A stretch of DNA of 64,000 nt, taken from NCBI RefSeq assembly GCF_027107535.1, contig NZ_CP114283.1, forward strand, positions 8,804,001-8,868,000. The letters run 5' to 3'. Source of the DNA: Streptomyces aurantiacus (GTDB lineage: Bacteria > Actinomycetota > Actinomycetes > Streptomycetales > Streptomycetaceae). The notes under the pieces are model-generated. The model did no database searches. It saw nothing but the letters and a program-made list of their open reading frames with translations, and was not told the origin of the DNA. Positions 28,659-37,169 of this stretch are shown here, in pieces. The translations under genes and the position numbers were made by a program. Numbering within the stretch: position 1 is the stretch's first letter; each line of letters begins with the position of its first letter.

Positions 28659-29108
28659 TCACCCCGCCTTGCGGTGGTGGAACGGGTGCAGCAGGTCGGA
28701 GAGGTGCCAGTGGTGGTGTTCCTCGGGCACCGCCGTTGTCTCCGGCCCCGCCGCCTCCACCCCCGCAAGGGCTTCGGTGGTCTTCCTCGGCTGTACGGCG
28801 ACCGGCCGACGCATCGAGTTCTGCACCGATGACACCTGGCCGGCGCGCATGATGCGCACGACGTGGCCGTCGCAGTTCAGGCACGTGGGCCGGCTCAGCG
28901 GCGACGGCACGACCACGCCGTCGGCCACGTACGTCACGAACTCGGCGCCCTCGGCGTCGAAGTGGTGCTCGATCTCGTACGACTGCTCCCAGCCGTGCCC
29001 GCAGCGCATGCAGGCGAAGGAGTAGGACTCGTGGACTGTGTCGGTCGCCGTGGTGCGGTGGGCGATTGCGCCGGTGGTCCGGCCGCTCTGCCCTGCGATC
29101 TCACTCAT
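28659..29108 (-). CDS. Conserved hypothetical protein with a zinc-ribbon-like Cys pair
   Basis: A 149-aa protein not assigned to a named family. It has two CxxC pairs, ACMRCGHGW (about 33-40) and TCLNCDGHV (about 75-82), spaced like a zinc ribbon. A disordered middle follows, and the C-terminus is rich in His (EEHHHWHLSDLLHPFHHRKAG). The Cys pairs suggest metal or nucleic-acid binding. It is transcribed alone, between tatD and rsmI, with twin inverted repeats at its promoter and a terminator after it. Confidence 0.8.
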   Translation of the reverse strand: MSEIAGQSGRTTGAIAHRTTATDTVHESYSFACMRCGHGWEQSYEIEHHFDAEGAEFVTYVADGVVVPSPLSRPTCLNCDGHVVRIMRAGQVSSVQNSMRRPVAVQPRKTTEALAGVEAAGPETTAVPEEHHHWHLSDLLHPFHHRKAG

Positions 29109-29120
29109 GCCGGCTCCTCT

Positions 29121-29163
29121 TGTCCGCTGGACGAGGACGGGTACGTCCTGTGTCCAGTGGACG
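29121..29163. promoter_or_regulatory. Twin inverted repeats upstream of the zinc-ribbon gene
   Basis: Two 13-base elements, TGTCCGCTGGACG (29121) and TGTCCAGTGGACG (29151), each built on GTCC-N3-GGAC, are exactly 30 bases apart, about three helical turns. They lie 13-55 bases upstream of the start codon. This spacing suggests a protein dimer-of-dimers site. Confidence 0.5.
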
Positions 29164-29282
29164 CCTCCGCGGGCGTGAATGCACCAGACCTGTCGAGTGT
29201 TGGAGCCGTCTTGGGAGTTCCTTGTCGGACGGCCCTCGGTTCGCGGTCCGCGCTTTGCTTTTCGAGACGGTCCTTTACCCGC

Positions 29283-30140
29283 TCATGGGGTCGTGCGCGT
29301 CGCGTTCTTCGCCGCGACGACCGCGTCGAAGACCTCCCGCTTGGGCAGACCCGCGTCGGCGGCGACGGCGGCGATCGCCTCCTTGCGCCGCTCCCCCGCC
29401 TCCTCGCGCACCCGCACCCTGCGCACCAGCTCGTCGGCGTCCAGGCCTTCGGCGCCCTTCTCGGGAGCGCCCTCGACGACGACGGTGATCTCCCCGCGCA
29501 CCCCTTCGGCGGCCCAGGCGGCGAGCTCCCCGAGGGGGCCCCGCCTGACCTCCTCGTACGTCTTGGTCAGCTCCCGGCAGACGGCGGCCCGCCGCTGGGT
29601 CCCGAACACCTCGGCCATCGCGGCGAGCGTGTCGTCGAGCCGGTGCGGCGCCTCGAAGTACACGAGCGTGCGCCGCTCGCCCTCGTTCTCCCGCAGCCGC
29701 GACAGCCGCTCGCCGGCCTTCCTCGGCAGGAACCCCTCGAAGCAGAACCGGTCGACGGGCAGCCCGGACAGCGCGAGCGCGGTGAGCACCGCGGAGGGCC
29801 CCGGGACGGCCGTGACCTTGATGTCCTTCTCCACGGCCGCGGCGACCAGCCGGTATCCGGGATCGGACACGGACGGCATCCCGGCGTCCGTGACGAGCAG
29901 CACGCGCGCCCCGCCCACCAGCGCCTCGACCAGCTCGGGCGTACGCGCCGACTCGTTGCCCTCGAAGTACGACACGACCCGCCCGGACGTCTGTACGTCC
30001 AGTGCCTGGGTCAGCCGCCGCAGCCGCCTGGTGTCCTCGGCGGCGATGACGTCGGCCCCCGCCAGCTCCGCCGCCAGCCGGGGCGGGGCGTCCGCGATGT
30101 CCCCGATGGGCGTGCCTGCGAGTACAAGGGTTCCTGTCAC
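29283..30140 (-). CDS. rsmI: 16S rRNA (C1402 2'-O) methyltransferase
   Basis: A SAM-dependent tetrapyrrole-methylase-fold enzyme (285 aa) that modifies C1402 of 16S rRNA. Key segments: LVLAGTPIGDIADAPPR near the start, AEDTRRLRRL, VTDAGMPSVSDPGYRLV, PGPSAVLTALALSGLP, and FEGFLPRK, all typical of RsmI. GTG at 30140 has GAGGAT upstream; a longer frame exists but lacks support. It is divergent from pmt with a 62-base shared region. About 170 bases downstream of the stop show no clear terminator. Confidence 0.95.
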   Translation of the reverse strand: MTGTLVLAGTPIGDIADAPPRLAAELAGADVIAAEDTRRLRRLTQALDVQTSGRVVSYFEGNESARTPELVEALVGGARVLLVTDAGMPSVSDPGYRLVAAAVEKDIKVTAVPGPSAVLTALALSGLPVDRFCFEGFLPRKAGERLSRLRENEGERRTLVYFEAPHRLDDTLAAMAEVFGTQRRAAVCRELTKTYEEVRRGPLGELAAWAAEGVRGEITVVVEGAPEKGAEGLDADELVRRVRVREEAGERRKEAIAAVAADAGLPKREVFDAVVAAKNATRTTP

Positions 30141-30202
30141 GGTTCCATCCTCGCAGGGGCGGTCCACGGGACTCACACAGACCTGTTCCCTACGATGGCG
30201 CG

Positions 30203-31945
30203 GTGACAAGTACCGCGTCCTCCACGGACACCCGGCAGGGACAGGGCGTCGAAGAGCAGCGGCCGTCGTGGCAGCAGCGACTGCGCAGGTTCGGCTGGTC
30301 GGCCGGCCCCAGAGACGACGTCCGCGACCGCCTCGTGCCCGCGTACACCGAGCCCGGCCCACGGCTGTGGGCGGCGATCGGACTCCGGCAGGAGGCCGCG
30401 GGGCGCGTCGTCCGCTGGTCGGCGTGGGGCGGCCCGCTGCTCATCACGCTGATGGCGGGGCTGATGCGCTTCTGGAACCTGGGCGGCCCGAAGGCGGTGA
30501 TATTCGACGAGACGTACTACGCCAAGGACGCGTGGGCACTCATCAACCGCGGTTTCGAGGTCAACTGGGCGAAGGACGCCAACGAGCTGATCCTGCAGAA
30601 CGGCGGGGACGTCAGAATCCCTGCGGACGCCGCCTATGTCGTCCACCCGCCGGTCGGCAAGTACGTCATCGGGCTCGGCGAGTGGATGTTCGGGTTCACG
30701 CCGTTCGGCTGGCGGTTCATGACGGCCCTGCTCGGCACGCTGTCGATCCTGATGCTGTGCCGGATCGGCCGCCGGCTGTTCCGCTCGACGTTCCTCGGCT
30801 GCCTGGCGGGCGCGCTGATGGCCGTGGACGGTCTGCACTTCGTGATGAGCCGCGCCGCGCTGCTCGACCAGGTGCTGATGTTCTTCGTCCTGGCGGCCTT
30901 CGGCTGCCTGCTCATCGACCGGGACAAGACCCGCGAACGCCTGGCGGCCGCGCTGCCGCCGGACGCGGACGGGATCGTGCGCCCGGACGCACGCATCGCG
31001 GAGCACACCCTCCTGGGCCGCCGCCCCTGGCGCCTGGCGGCCGGACTGATGCTCGGCCTCGCCATCGGCACCAAGTGGAACGGCCTGTACGTCCTCGTCG
31101 CGTTCGGTCTGATGACGGTCCTGTGGGACGTCGGCTCCCGGCGGGTGGCGGGTGCCCGCCGCCCCCACCTGGCGGTCCTCAAGCACGACGTGGGCTGGGC
31201 GTTCCTCTCCACCGTCCCGGTCGCGATCGGCACGTACATCGTGTCGTGGACCGGCTGGTTCCTGTCGGCCACCGACGGCAAGGGCGGCTACTACCGCAAC
31301 TGGGCCACGGCCGACGGCCGCACCAGCGACTGGTCGTGGCTGTTCCCCGACTGGTGGCGCAGCCTGTGGCACTACGAGACCCAGGTGTACGAGTTCCACG
31401 TCGGCCTGCACTCCCCGCACACGTACGAGTCGAACCCGTGGAGCTGGATCGTCACCGGCCGCCCGGTGTCGTACTTCTACGAGTCCCCGCTGCCCGGCAA
31501 GGACGGCTGTCCCACGGACGCGGGCGAGAAGTGCGCCCGCGAGGTCCTGGCCCTCGGCACCCCGCTCCTGTGGTGGGCGGCCGCCTTCGCGGTCCTCTAC
31601 GTCCTGTGGCGCTGGCTCTTCCGCCGCGACTGGCGCGCGGGCGCGATCGCCTGCGGCATCGCGGCCGGCTACCTCCCGTGGTTCCTCTACCAGGAACGGA
31701 CGATCTTCTTCTTCTACGCGGTCGTCTTCCTCCCCTTCCTGTGCCTTGCGGTGACGATGATGATCGGCGCCATCCTCGGCTCCCCGGGCTCCGACGAACG
31801 CCGCCGAGTGGTGGGCGCGGCCACGGCGGGCGTCCTGGTCCTCCTCATCGCCTGGAACTTCATCTACTTCTGGCCCATCTACACGGGCCAGGCGATCCCC
31901 ATCGACTCGTGGCGGTCGCGGATGTGGCTGGACACCTGGGTCTAG
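30203..31945 (+). CDS. pmt: Protein O-mannosyltransferase (GT39)
   Basis: Transfers mannose from polyprenyl phosphate mannose to secreted proteins at the membrane. The 580-aa protein has about ten membrane segments and the GT39 catalytic loop region FDETYYAKDAWAL with the acidic DE pair at about residues 102-104. VHPPVGKYVIGLGEW and SRAALLDQVLMFF also match. The S. coelicolor homologue (SCO3154) is needed for infection by phage phiC31 and for normal antibiotic tolerance (known). The GTG start lies five bases after TACGAT, so the mRNA may be leaderless. Confidence 0.95.
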   Translation: MTSTASSTDTRQGQGVEEQRPSWQQRLRRFGWSAGPRDDVRDRLVPAYTEPGPRLWAAIGLRQEAAGRVVRWSAWGGPLLITLMAGLMRFWNLGGPKAVIFDETYYAKDAWALINRGFEVNWAKDANELILQNGGDVRIPADAAYVVHPPVGKYVIGLGEWMFGFTPFGWRFMTALLGTLSILMLCRIGRRLFRSTFLGCLAGALMAVDGLHFVMSRAALLDQVLMFFVLAAFGCLLIDRDKTRERLAAALPPDADGIVRPDARIAEHTLLGRRPWRLAAGLMLGLAIGTKWNGLYVLVAFGLMTVLWDVGSRRVAGARRPHLAVLKHDVGWAFLSTVPVAIGTYIVSWTGWFLSATDGKGGYYRNWATADGRTSDWSWLFPDWWRSLWHYETQVYEFHVGLHSPHTYESNPWSWIVTGRPVSYFYESPLPGKDGCPTDAGEKCAREVLALGTPLLWWAAAFAVLYVLWRWLFRRDWRAGAIACGIAAGYLPWFLYQERTIFFFYAVVFLPFLCLAVTMMIGAILGSPGSDERRRVVGAATAGVLVLLIAWNFIYFWPIYTGQAIPIDSWRSRMWLDTWV

Positions 31946-32055
31946 CTGGGCGGACGCAGCGGGCCGGCGCGGGAGTTCGTCCCGCTCGGCCCGGGAGTCC
32001 GCCGTGCCGTCGTGGTCGTAGTCGGCAGGCCCGCTCCCGGCCCGCACGCCGGGCA

Positions 32056-32088
32056 GGCGCCCGACCGGCGCCCGACCGGCGCCCGAGC
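32056..32088. repeat. Three tandem 11-bp repeats upstream of the chitosanase gene
   Basis: GGCGCCCGACC occurs twice and GGCGCCCGAGC once in direct succession in the 225-base gap between pmt and the chitosanase gene. No other structure was recognised in that gap apart from a possible -10 (TAACCT at 32158). Confidence 0.7.
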
Positions 32089-32170
32089 CGGGTACGTCCG
32101 CGGCCGGGATCACGGCCTGACCGGGCATCCCGCAGTCGAACCGCTTCCGGTCGCCCGTAACCTGTGCGGC

Positions 32171-33076
32171 ATGAAACGTCCTGGTCGTCTCCTTCGCGCC
32201 GTCGCCCCGGTGGCCACGACGGCCGCTTTCCTCACCGTGACCGGCTGCGGTCTGACGGACCCGCCGGGCAGCGACGGGTCCCTGTCGTCCGGGTCGTCCC
32301 GCCCGGGAGCCGGTCCGTCGTCGGAGTCGGAGCGTGCGAAGGACGACGCGCTGATCGCCACGTTGCCGGCCGGCCTCGCCGCCCCCGGCAAGAAGGAACT
32401 GGCGCAGCAGATCGTGGCGACGGCCGAGCACTCCACGCTCGACTGGCGCGGCCAGTACGACTACATCGAGGACCTCGGCGACGGCAACGGCTACACGGCA
32501 GGCATCGCCGGCTTCTGCACCGGCACCAGCGACCTGCTCACGCTGGTCGAGCGCTACACGAAGAGCCATCCGGACAACGGTCTCGCACGCTATCTGCCCG
32601 CTCTGCGCAAGGTCGACGGCACCGACTCCCACGAGGGTCTGGACCCGGGCTTCACCGAGGCGTGGGTGAAGGAGGCGCAGAAGGCAGACTTCCGCAAGGC
32701 CCAGGACACCCAGCGCGACCGCGACTACTTCGACCCCGCCGTGCGCCTGGCGAAGCTCGACGGGCTCGGCACACTCGGCCAGTTCGTCTACTACGACGCG
32801 ATGGTGCTGCACGGCCCCGGCACCGGACCGCGTGGCTTCTACGGCCTGCGTGAGACCGCCATGGCCAAGGCGGACACCCCGGCCGAGGGTGGCAAGCAGG
32901 CGGCCTACCTCGACGTCTTCCTGGACGTCCACCGCGAGGCGATGACGTACAAGGAGCCGCGGCGCGACACCACGCGCATCGACACGACACTGCGGAAGTT
33001 CCTCGATGACGGCAATGTCGACCTGAGCACGCCGCTGCGGTGGGAGATGTACGGCGAAACGTTTCGTGTGCCGTAA
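32171..33076 (+). CDS. GH46 chitosanase, probable lipoprotein
   Basis: Hydrolyses chitosan in the envelope. The 301-aa protein has a lipoprotein signal (MKRPGRLLRAV, then a hydrophobic core and lipobox VTGC with Cys26), a Ser/Pro/Gly linker to about residue 55, and a GH46 domain. By alignment with Streptomyces N174 chitosanase, the catalytic Glu is Glu86 (TAEHSTLDW) and the catalytic Asp is Asp104 (EDLGDGNG), with the same 18-residue spacing. Most Streptomyces GH46 enzymes are freely secreted, so the membrane anchor is notable. The start may be leaderless (TAACCT seven bases before the ATG). Confidence 0.92.
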   Translation: MKRPGRLLRAVAPVATTAAFLTVTGCGLTDPPGSDGSLSSGSSRPGAGPSSESERAKDDALIATLPAGLAAPGKKELAQQIVATAEHSTLDWRGQYDYIEDLGDGNGYTAGIAGFCTGTSDLLTLVERYTKSHPDNGLARYLPALRKVDGTDSHEGLDPGFTEAWVKEAQKADFRKAQDTQRDRDYFDPAVRLAKLDGLGTLGQFVYYDAMVLHGPGTGPRGFYGLRETAMAKADTPAEGGKQAAYLDVFLDVHREAMTYKEPRRDTTRIDTTLRKFLDDGNVDLSTPLRWEMYGETFRVP

Positions 33077-33169
33077 CTCCCCCGCCCGACGGTTCGGCTC
33101 GGTCTAACAATCAGGGAACACCACCCCCATCCGTCACCCCTCCCGCATACAGTGCGATGGATGGACAGA

Positions 33170-33187
33170 TTCTGAACGCGTTCAGAA
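33170..33187. promoter_or_regulatory. Perfect 18-bp palindrome upstream of the first PBP gene
   Basis: TTCTGAACGCGTTCAGAA is completely self-complementary and ends 25 bases before the PBP start codon. TGAACGCGTTCA cores are typical of TetR-type operators. No TetR gene lies next to it, so a regulator elsewhere would act here. Confidence 0.6.
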
Positions 33188-33212
33188 AGGTTCACGGGGA
33201 GGGGAGCGCGCG

Positions 33213-34847
33213 ATGCGCAACGGGGCCAAGGCCGCCATTGTGGGCGGGGTGTTCGCTGTGATGGTGGGGGGCGCCGGGTACGGCGCGTACAACATAGTGA
33301 GCGCGGTCAACGGGGACGGCGGTTCGGCGCGGACGACCTCGGCGAAGACCGGGCCGCCCTCGGACGACGAGGTCCGGGAGACCAGCGAGAAGTTCCTCGC
33401 GGCCTGGGCGAAGGGCCAGGCCGCCACGGCCGCGGACCGGACGAACAACGCGACGGTCGCCAAGGCCCTGCTGGCCGACTACTCCGGCCGGGCGCACATC
33501 GGCAAGGTGAAGATCGAGCCCGGTACGGCGTCGGGCACGACCGTGCCCTTCACCGTGTCGGCCACGGTGTCGTACGAGGGAAGGAGCAAGCCTCTCTCGT
33601 ACCGGAGCGAACTGACCGTCGTACGGGGGAAGACCACGGGCAGGGCGCTGGTCGACTGGCGGCCGTCCGTCGTCCACCCGGACCTCAAAACGGGTGACAC
33701 GCTGGTCACGGGTGAGTCGGCGAGCCCGCCCATCGAGGCGGTGGACCGCGACGGCGTCGCCTTGACCAAGGGAAAGTACCCCTCGCTCGGCCCGGTCCTG
33801 GACACGCTGCGCGACCGGTACGGCGACAAGGCGGGCGGCACGCCCGGCGTCGAGCTCGCGATCCGGCACGAGAGCGAGAGCGCGGGCGACACCCCGCTGG
33901 TGACCCTCGCCAAGGGCAGGGCGGGACAGCTGCGCACCACCATCTCCGCGACCGCACAGGCGGCGGCGGAGAAGGCGGTCAAGCAGTACGCGGAGTCGTC
34001 GGTGGTCGCCGTGAAGCCGAGCTCCGGGGAGGTGCTGGCGGTCGCGAACCACCGCGAGGACGGGTTCAACGCGGCGTTCCTGGGCAAGGCCGCACCCGGT
34101 TCCACGATGAAGATCATCACCGCGGCGATGTTCATCGACAATGGCGTGACCGCGATGAACAGCCCGGCGCCCTGCCCGGCGACCGCCACCTGGCAGAGCG
34201 TGCCATTCAAGAACCTCACAGGCATGGAACCCGACGAGGGCGCCACGCTCGCCAACAGCTTCATGCGTTCGTGCAACACGGCCTTCGTGAAGCTCATCGA
34301 CGGCACCGACGAGCGCCCGCTCACCGATGAGTCGCTCACCACCGAGGCGCAGGAGCGGTTCGGTCTCGGCAAGGACTGGAAGACGGGCATCGTCTCCTTC
34401 GACGGGAGCGTCCCCGCGTCCGGCGGCCCGAAGCGCGCGGCCAACGCCATCGGCCAGGGCGACGTCCAGATGAACCCGCTGAACGTGGCGTCGGTCACGG
34501 CGACCGCGATCACCGGCACGTTCCGGCAGCCCTATCTCGTGTCGCCGAAACTCGACGACCGCCGGCTGGCCACCGCGCGCGGCCTGCCGGGCGGCACCGT
34601 CGCCCAGCTGAAGCAGATGATGCGGCTGACCGCGACCGGCGGCACCGCCGCGCGGGCCATGTCCTCGCTCGGCGGCGACATCGGCGCGAAGACCGGCTCC
34701 GCCGAGGTCGACGGCCAGGAGACGTCCAACAGCTGGTTCACGGGATTCCGGGGCGATGTCGCGGCCGCGGCCATGACCGAGGAGGGCGGCCACGGCGGCG
34801 ACGCGGCGGGCCCGATTGTCGCAGCTGTGCTACGGACAGGTGGCTGA
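33213..34847 (+). CDS. Class B penicillin-binding protein, copy 1
   Basis: A peptidoglycan D,D-transpeptidase of 544 aa. An N-terminal membrane helix (about 7-28) is followed by an NTF2-like MecA N-terminal domain (about 50-130), a PBP-dimer type region, and a transpeptidase domain with the three motifs: STMK with Ser297, SCN with Ser353 and KTGS with Lys493. A G-rich ribosome binding site precedes the ATG. It is 46-50% similar by eye to the next gene, in tandem. In S. coelicolor the equivalent pair lies in the same place beside ssgE. Confidence 0.92.
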   Translation: MRNGAKAAIVGGVFAVMVGGAGYGAYNIVSAVNGDGGSARTTSAKTGPPSDDEVRETSEKFLAAWAKGQAATAADRTNNATVAKALLADYSGRAHIGKVKIEPGTASGTTVPFTVSATVSYEGRSKPLSYRSELTVVRGKTTGRALVDWRPSVVHPDLKTGDTLVTGESASPPIEAVDRDGVALTKGKYPSLGPVLDTLRDRYGDKAGGTPGVELAIRHESESAGDTPLVTLAKGRAGQLRTTISATAQAAAEKAVKQYAESSVVAVKPSSGEVLAVANHREDGFNAAFLGKAAPGSTMKIITAAMFIDNGVTAMNSPAPCPATATWQSVPFKNLTGMEPDEGATLANSFMRSCNTAFVKLIDGTDERPLTDESLTTEAQERFGLGKDWKTGIVSFDGSVPASGGPKRAANAIGQGDVQMNPLNVASVTATAITGTFRQPYLVSPKLDDRRLATARGLPGGTVAQLKQMMRLTATGGTAARAMSSLGGDIGAKTGSAEVDGQETSNSWFTGFRGDVAAAAMTEEGGHGGDAAGPIVAAVLRTGG

Positions 34848-34939
34848 GCTCACCCTCACAGGGCGGGACTCTAGGGTGGTGCTGTCGTTCTCGAAGAGGA
34901 CCGCGAGGGCATCGGGGTAGCAGCGAAGGAACGGAAGCC

Positions 34940-36649
34940 GTGGGGAACAGAAGGCGCGCACCTGAGCGCGGCAGGACGAGGCCCGCTGTCATCGGCGGGA
35001 TGATCGCCGTTGTCGTCGGCGGTGCGGGGTTCGGCGTCTACGCGCTGTACGGGGGCGGGGCCGCGGCCGACGACAAGGGTTCGGCCTCCGACGCGAAGCC
35101 CGTGAAGACCGGCCCTCTGTCGGCGACCGAGGTGCGGTCCACGGCCACGGCGTTCCTCACGGCCTGGCAGAGCGGTGACGTCAAGGCGGCCGCCGCCGCG
35201 ACGAACGACACCGCGGCGGCGCGCACCCTGCTGACCGGTTACGGCAAGGACGCGCACGTCAAGGACGTGAAGCTCACCGCCAGGAAGCGCGCGGGCGACG
35301 CCGTCCCGTTCTCCGTCAAGGGCACGGTCGCGTACAAGGGCCTCACCAAGCCCCTGGCGTACGAGTCCGAGCTCACCGTCGTGCGCCGCGCCAAGGACGG
35401 GAGACCGCTGGTCGACTGGCGTTCGGCGGTCGTGCACCCGGAACTGGAGGACGGCGACAAGCTGGTCACCGGGGCGGCCGGGACTCCCCCGGTCAAGGCC
35501 CTGGACCGGGACGGCGGCGAGCTGACCACGGCCAAGTACCCCTCTCTCGGGACAGTGCTGGACGGCCTGCGGGAGAAGTACGGCAAGAAGGCCGGCGGCA
35601 AGGCGGGCGTCGAGCTGCGGGTCGTCCGCGCCGGGTCCGAGGACGCCGGGGACGGCAAGAACACCAAGAAGACCGACCGGGCGAATGCCTCCGACAAGAA
35701 CCCCGACAAGACGCTCCTCGCGCTGAGCGAGGGCACGCCGGGCACGGTGCGTACGACGCTGAGCCCCAGCCTTCAGGCGGCCGCCGAGCAGCAGGTGTCC
35801 ACGAAGGAGAAGTCCTCGGCCGTCGTCATCCGGCCGTCCACCGGCGAGATCCTGGCCGCAGCGAACTCCGGGCACGGTTTCAACACCGCGTTCCAGGGGT
35901 CCTTGGCCCCCGGTTCGACCATGAAGATCGTCACGGCCTCGCTGCTCATCGACAAGGGGCTCGCGTCGACGAACAAGGTGCATCCCTGCCCCAAGTACTC
36001 GACGTACGGCGGCTGGAAGTTCCAGAACGACGACAAGTTCCTGATCAAGGGCGGCACGTTCAAGGCGAGCTTCGCGCGCTCCTGCAACACGGCCTTCATC
36101 AGCCAGGCCAAGAAGCTGAGCAACGACGACCTGACCAAGCAGGCCCAGCAGGTGTTCGGGCTCGGCATGGACAACTGGGCCATCGGGGTGCCGACCTTCG
36201 ACGGCTCGGTGCCGGTGCAGTCGCAGGCCCAGATGGCGGCCTCGTTGATCGGCCAGGGCGGGGTCAGGATGAACCCGCTGAACATGGCCTCGGTCGTCGC
36301 CACGGCCAAGACGGGCACGTTCCACCAGCCCTATCTGGTCTCGCCGACCGTCGACGACCGCACCCTCGCGAAGGCGTCCCGCTCGCTGTCGGCCGACACG
36401 CAGGCCCAGCTCAAGGAGCTTCTCCAGTACACGGCGGCGGCGGGTACGGCGGCCGAGGCGATGGCCGGGCTCGGCCCCGACTTCGGCGCCAAGACCGGTT
36501 CCGCGGAGGTCGACAACCAGAAGAAGCCGAACGGCTGGTTCACGGCCTGGAAGGGCGACCTGGCGGCCGCGGGAGTGGTGCAGCAGGGCGGCCACGGCGG
36601 CGAGACTGCCGGTCCGATCGTGGCCGCGCTGCTGAAGGCGGGCAGCTGA
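34940..36649 (+). CDS. Class B penicillin-binding protein, copy 2
   Basis: Tandem paralogue of 569 aa with the same layout: membrane helix about 15-36, MecA-like N-terminal domain, and transpeptidase motifs STMK (Ser326), SCN (Ser381) and KTGS (Lys518). It differs from copy 1 mainly by a Lys/Asp/Asn-rich insert near residues 235-255 (DAGDGKNTKKTDRANASDKN). GTG at 34940 has GAAGGAA upstream. The 92-base gap from copy 1 has no terminator, so they may be co-transcribed. Confidence 0.92.
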   Translation: MGNRRRAPERGRTRPAVIGGMIAVVVGGAGFGVYALYGGGAAADDKGSASDAKPVKTGPLSATEVRSTATAFLTAWQSGDVKAAAAATNDTAAARTLLTGYGKDAHVKDVKLTARKRAGDAVPFSVKGTVAYKGLTKPLAYESELTVVRRAKDGRPLVDWRSAVVHPELEDGDKLVTGAAGTPPVKALDRDGGELTTAKYPSLGTVLDGLREKYGKKAGGKAGVELRVVRAGSEDAGDGKNTKKTDRANASDKNPDKTLLALSEGTPGTVRTTLSPSLQAAAEQQVSTKEKSSAVVIRPSTGEILAAANSGHGFNTAFQGSLAPGSTMKIVTASLLIDKGLASTNKVHPCPKYSTYGGWKFQNDDKFLIKGGTFKASFARSCNTAFISQAKKLSNDDLTKQAQQVFGLGMDNWAIGVPTFDGSVPVQSQAQMAASLIGQGGVRMNPLNMASVVATAKTGTFHQPYLVSPTVDDRTLAKASRSLSADTQAQLKELLQYTAAAGTAAEAMAGLGPDFGAKTGSAEVDNQKKPNGWFTAWKGDLAAAGVVQQGGHGGETAGPIVAALLKAGS

Positions 36650-36664
36650 CGGCGGGCAGCCGGG

Positions 36665-37006
36665 TCAGTTGCTCACCGGGGTGGCCGTGTACGTGCGCCG
36701 CAGGAAGCGGATCAGGGTCTTCGACTCGAACTGCACCACATCCACCCCCTGCGGCGAGTGGAACTCCATGACGGCCTGGACCCGCCCGCACGGCCAGATG
36801 CGTACGTCACCGGCGGCGGCCGGAGCCCGCAGGCCCTGTTCGAGCAGGTCGCGGGTGAAGACCCACTCGTGGTGACCGGGCAGCATGATGTGCACGCTGA
36901 GGGGGTCGGCCTCGGGGTCGTAGCGAAGGGCCACCGGAACGGCGGGCGGATCCTGCGCCTCGTCCGTCACGATGTGGGCGCGCGCGTACTGCTCGACGGC
37001 GGACAT
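36665..37006 (-). CDS. ssgE: SsgA-like sporulation protein, SsgE type
   Basis: SsgA-like proteins are found only in sporulating actinomycetes and steer peptidoglycan synthesis and autolysis in sporulation septa. The 113-aa protein shows the family core VALRYDPEADPLSVHIMLPGHHEWVFTRDLLEQGL, then DVRIWP and the C-terminal FLRRTYTATPVSN. The position beside a tandem PBP pair matches SsgE (SCO3158) of S. coelicolor, which affects spore separation. ATG at 37006 has GAGGGAGC upstream; a TTG further upstream is also in frame. The pbp stop codon is only 15 bases away, tail to tail. Confidence 0.88.
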   Translation of the reverse strand: MSAVEQYARAHIVTDEAQDPPAVPVALRYDPEADPLSVHIMLPGHHEWVFTRDLLEQGLRAPAAAGDVRIWPCGRVQAVMEFHSPQGVDVVQFESKTLIRFLRRTYTATPVSN

Positions 37007-37085
37007 CGATCGCTCCCTCTTTGAAATGATTCCTCTCCAATGTCGCATATTTCCCGCAATGCGCTCCCGGATTGTTCGAGGTCGT

Positions 37086-37099
37086 CTTGCTCTTGCAAG
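37086..37099. promoter_or_regulatory. Inverted repeat between ssgE and cbiM
   Basis: CTTGC-TCTT-GCAAG is a perfect 5-bp-arm inverted repeat 70 bases before cbiM. It does not match the spacing of the known nickel-responsive Nur box, so the regulator is unknown. The surrounding 163 bases are AT-richer than the neighbourhood, as expected for divergent promoters. Confidence 0.35.
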
Positions 37100-37169
37100 C
37101 CGTTCGCATTAAGCCACTATCATCGAACGGTTATAGCCAGCCGGCCTGCCCCCGGAAGCGGAGCCCTCC

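Noticed and set aside
33077..33212. Sigma-E type promoter (GGAAC with GTC) before the PBP genes
   Set aside because: GGAAC is present near 33115, but the following GTC is only 13 bases away, not the expected 16-18.
37086..37099. Nickel-responsive Nur box before cbiM
   Set aside because: The inverted repeat CTTGC-N4-GCAAG is shorter and differently spaced than the Nur consensus; kept only as an unassigned repeat.
37007..37169. Cobalamin riboswitch before the cobalt transporter
   Set aside because: The gap is too short for the element and no B12-box-like sequence was seen.
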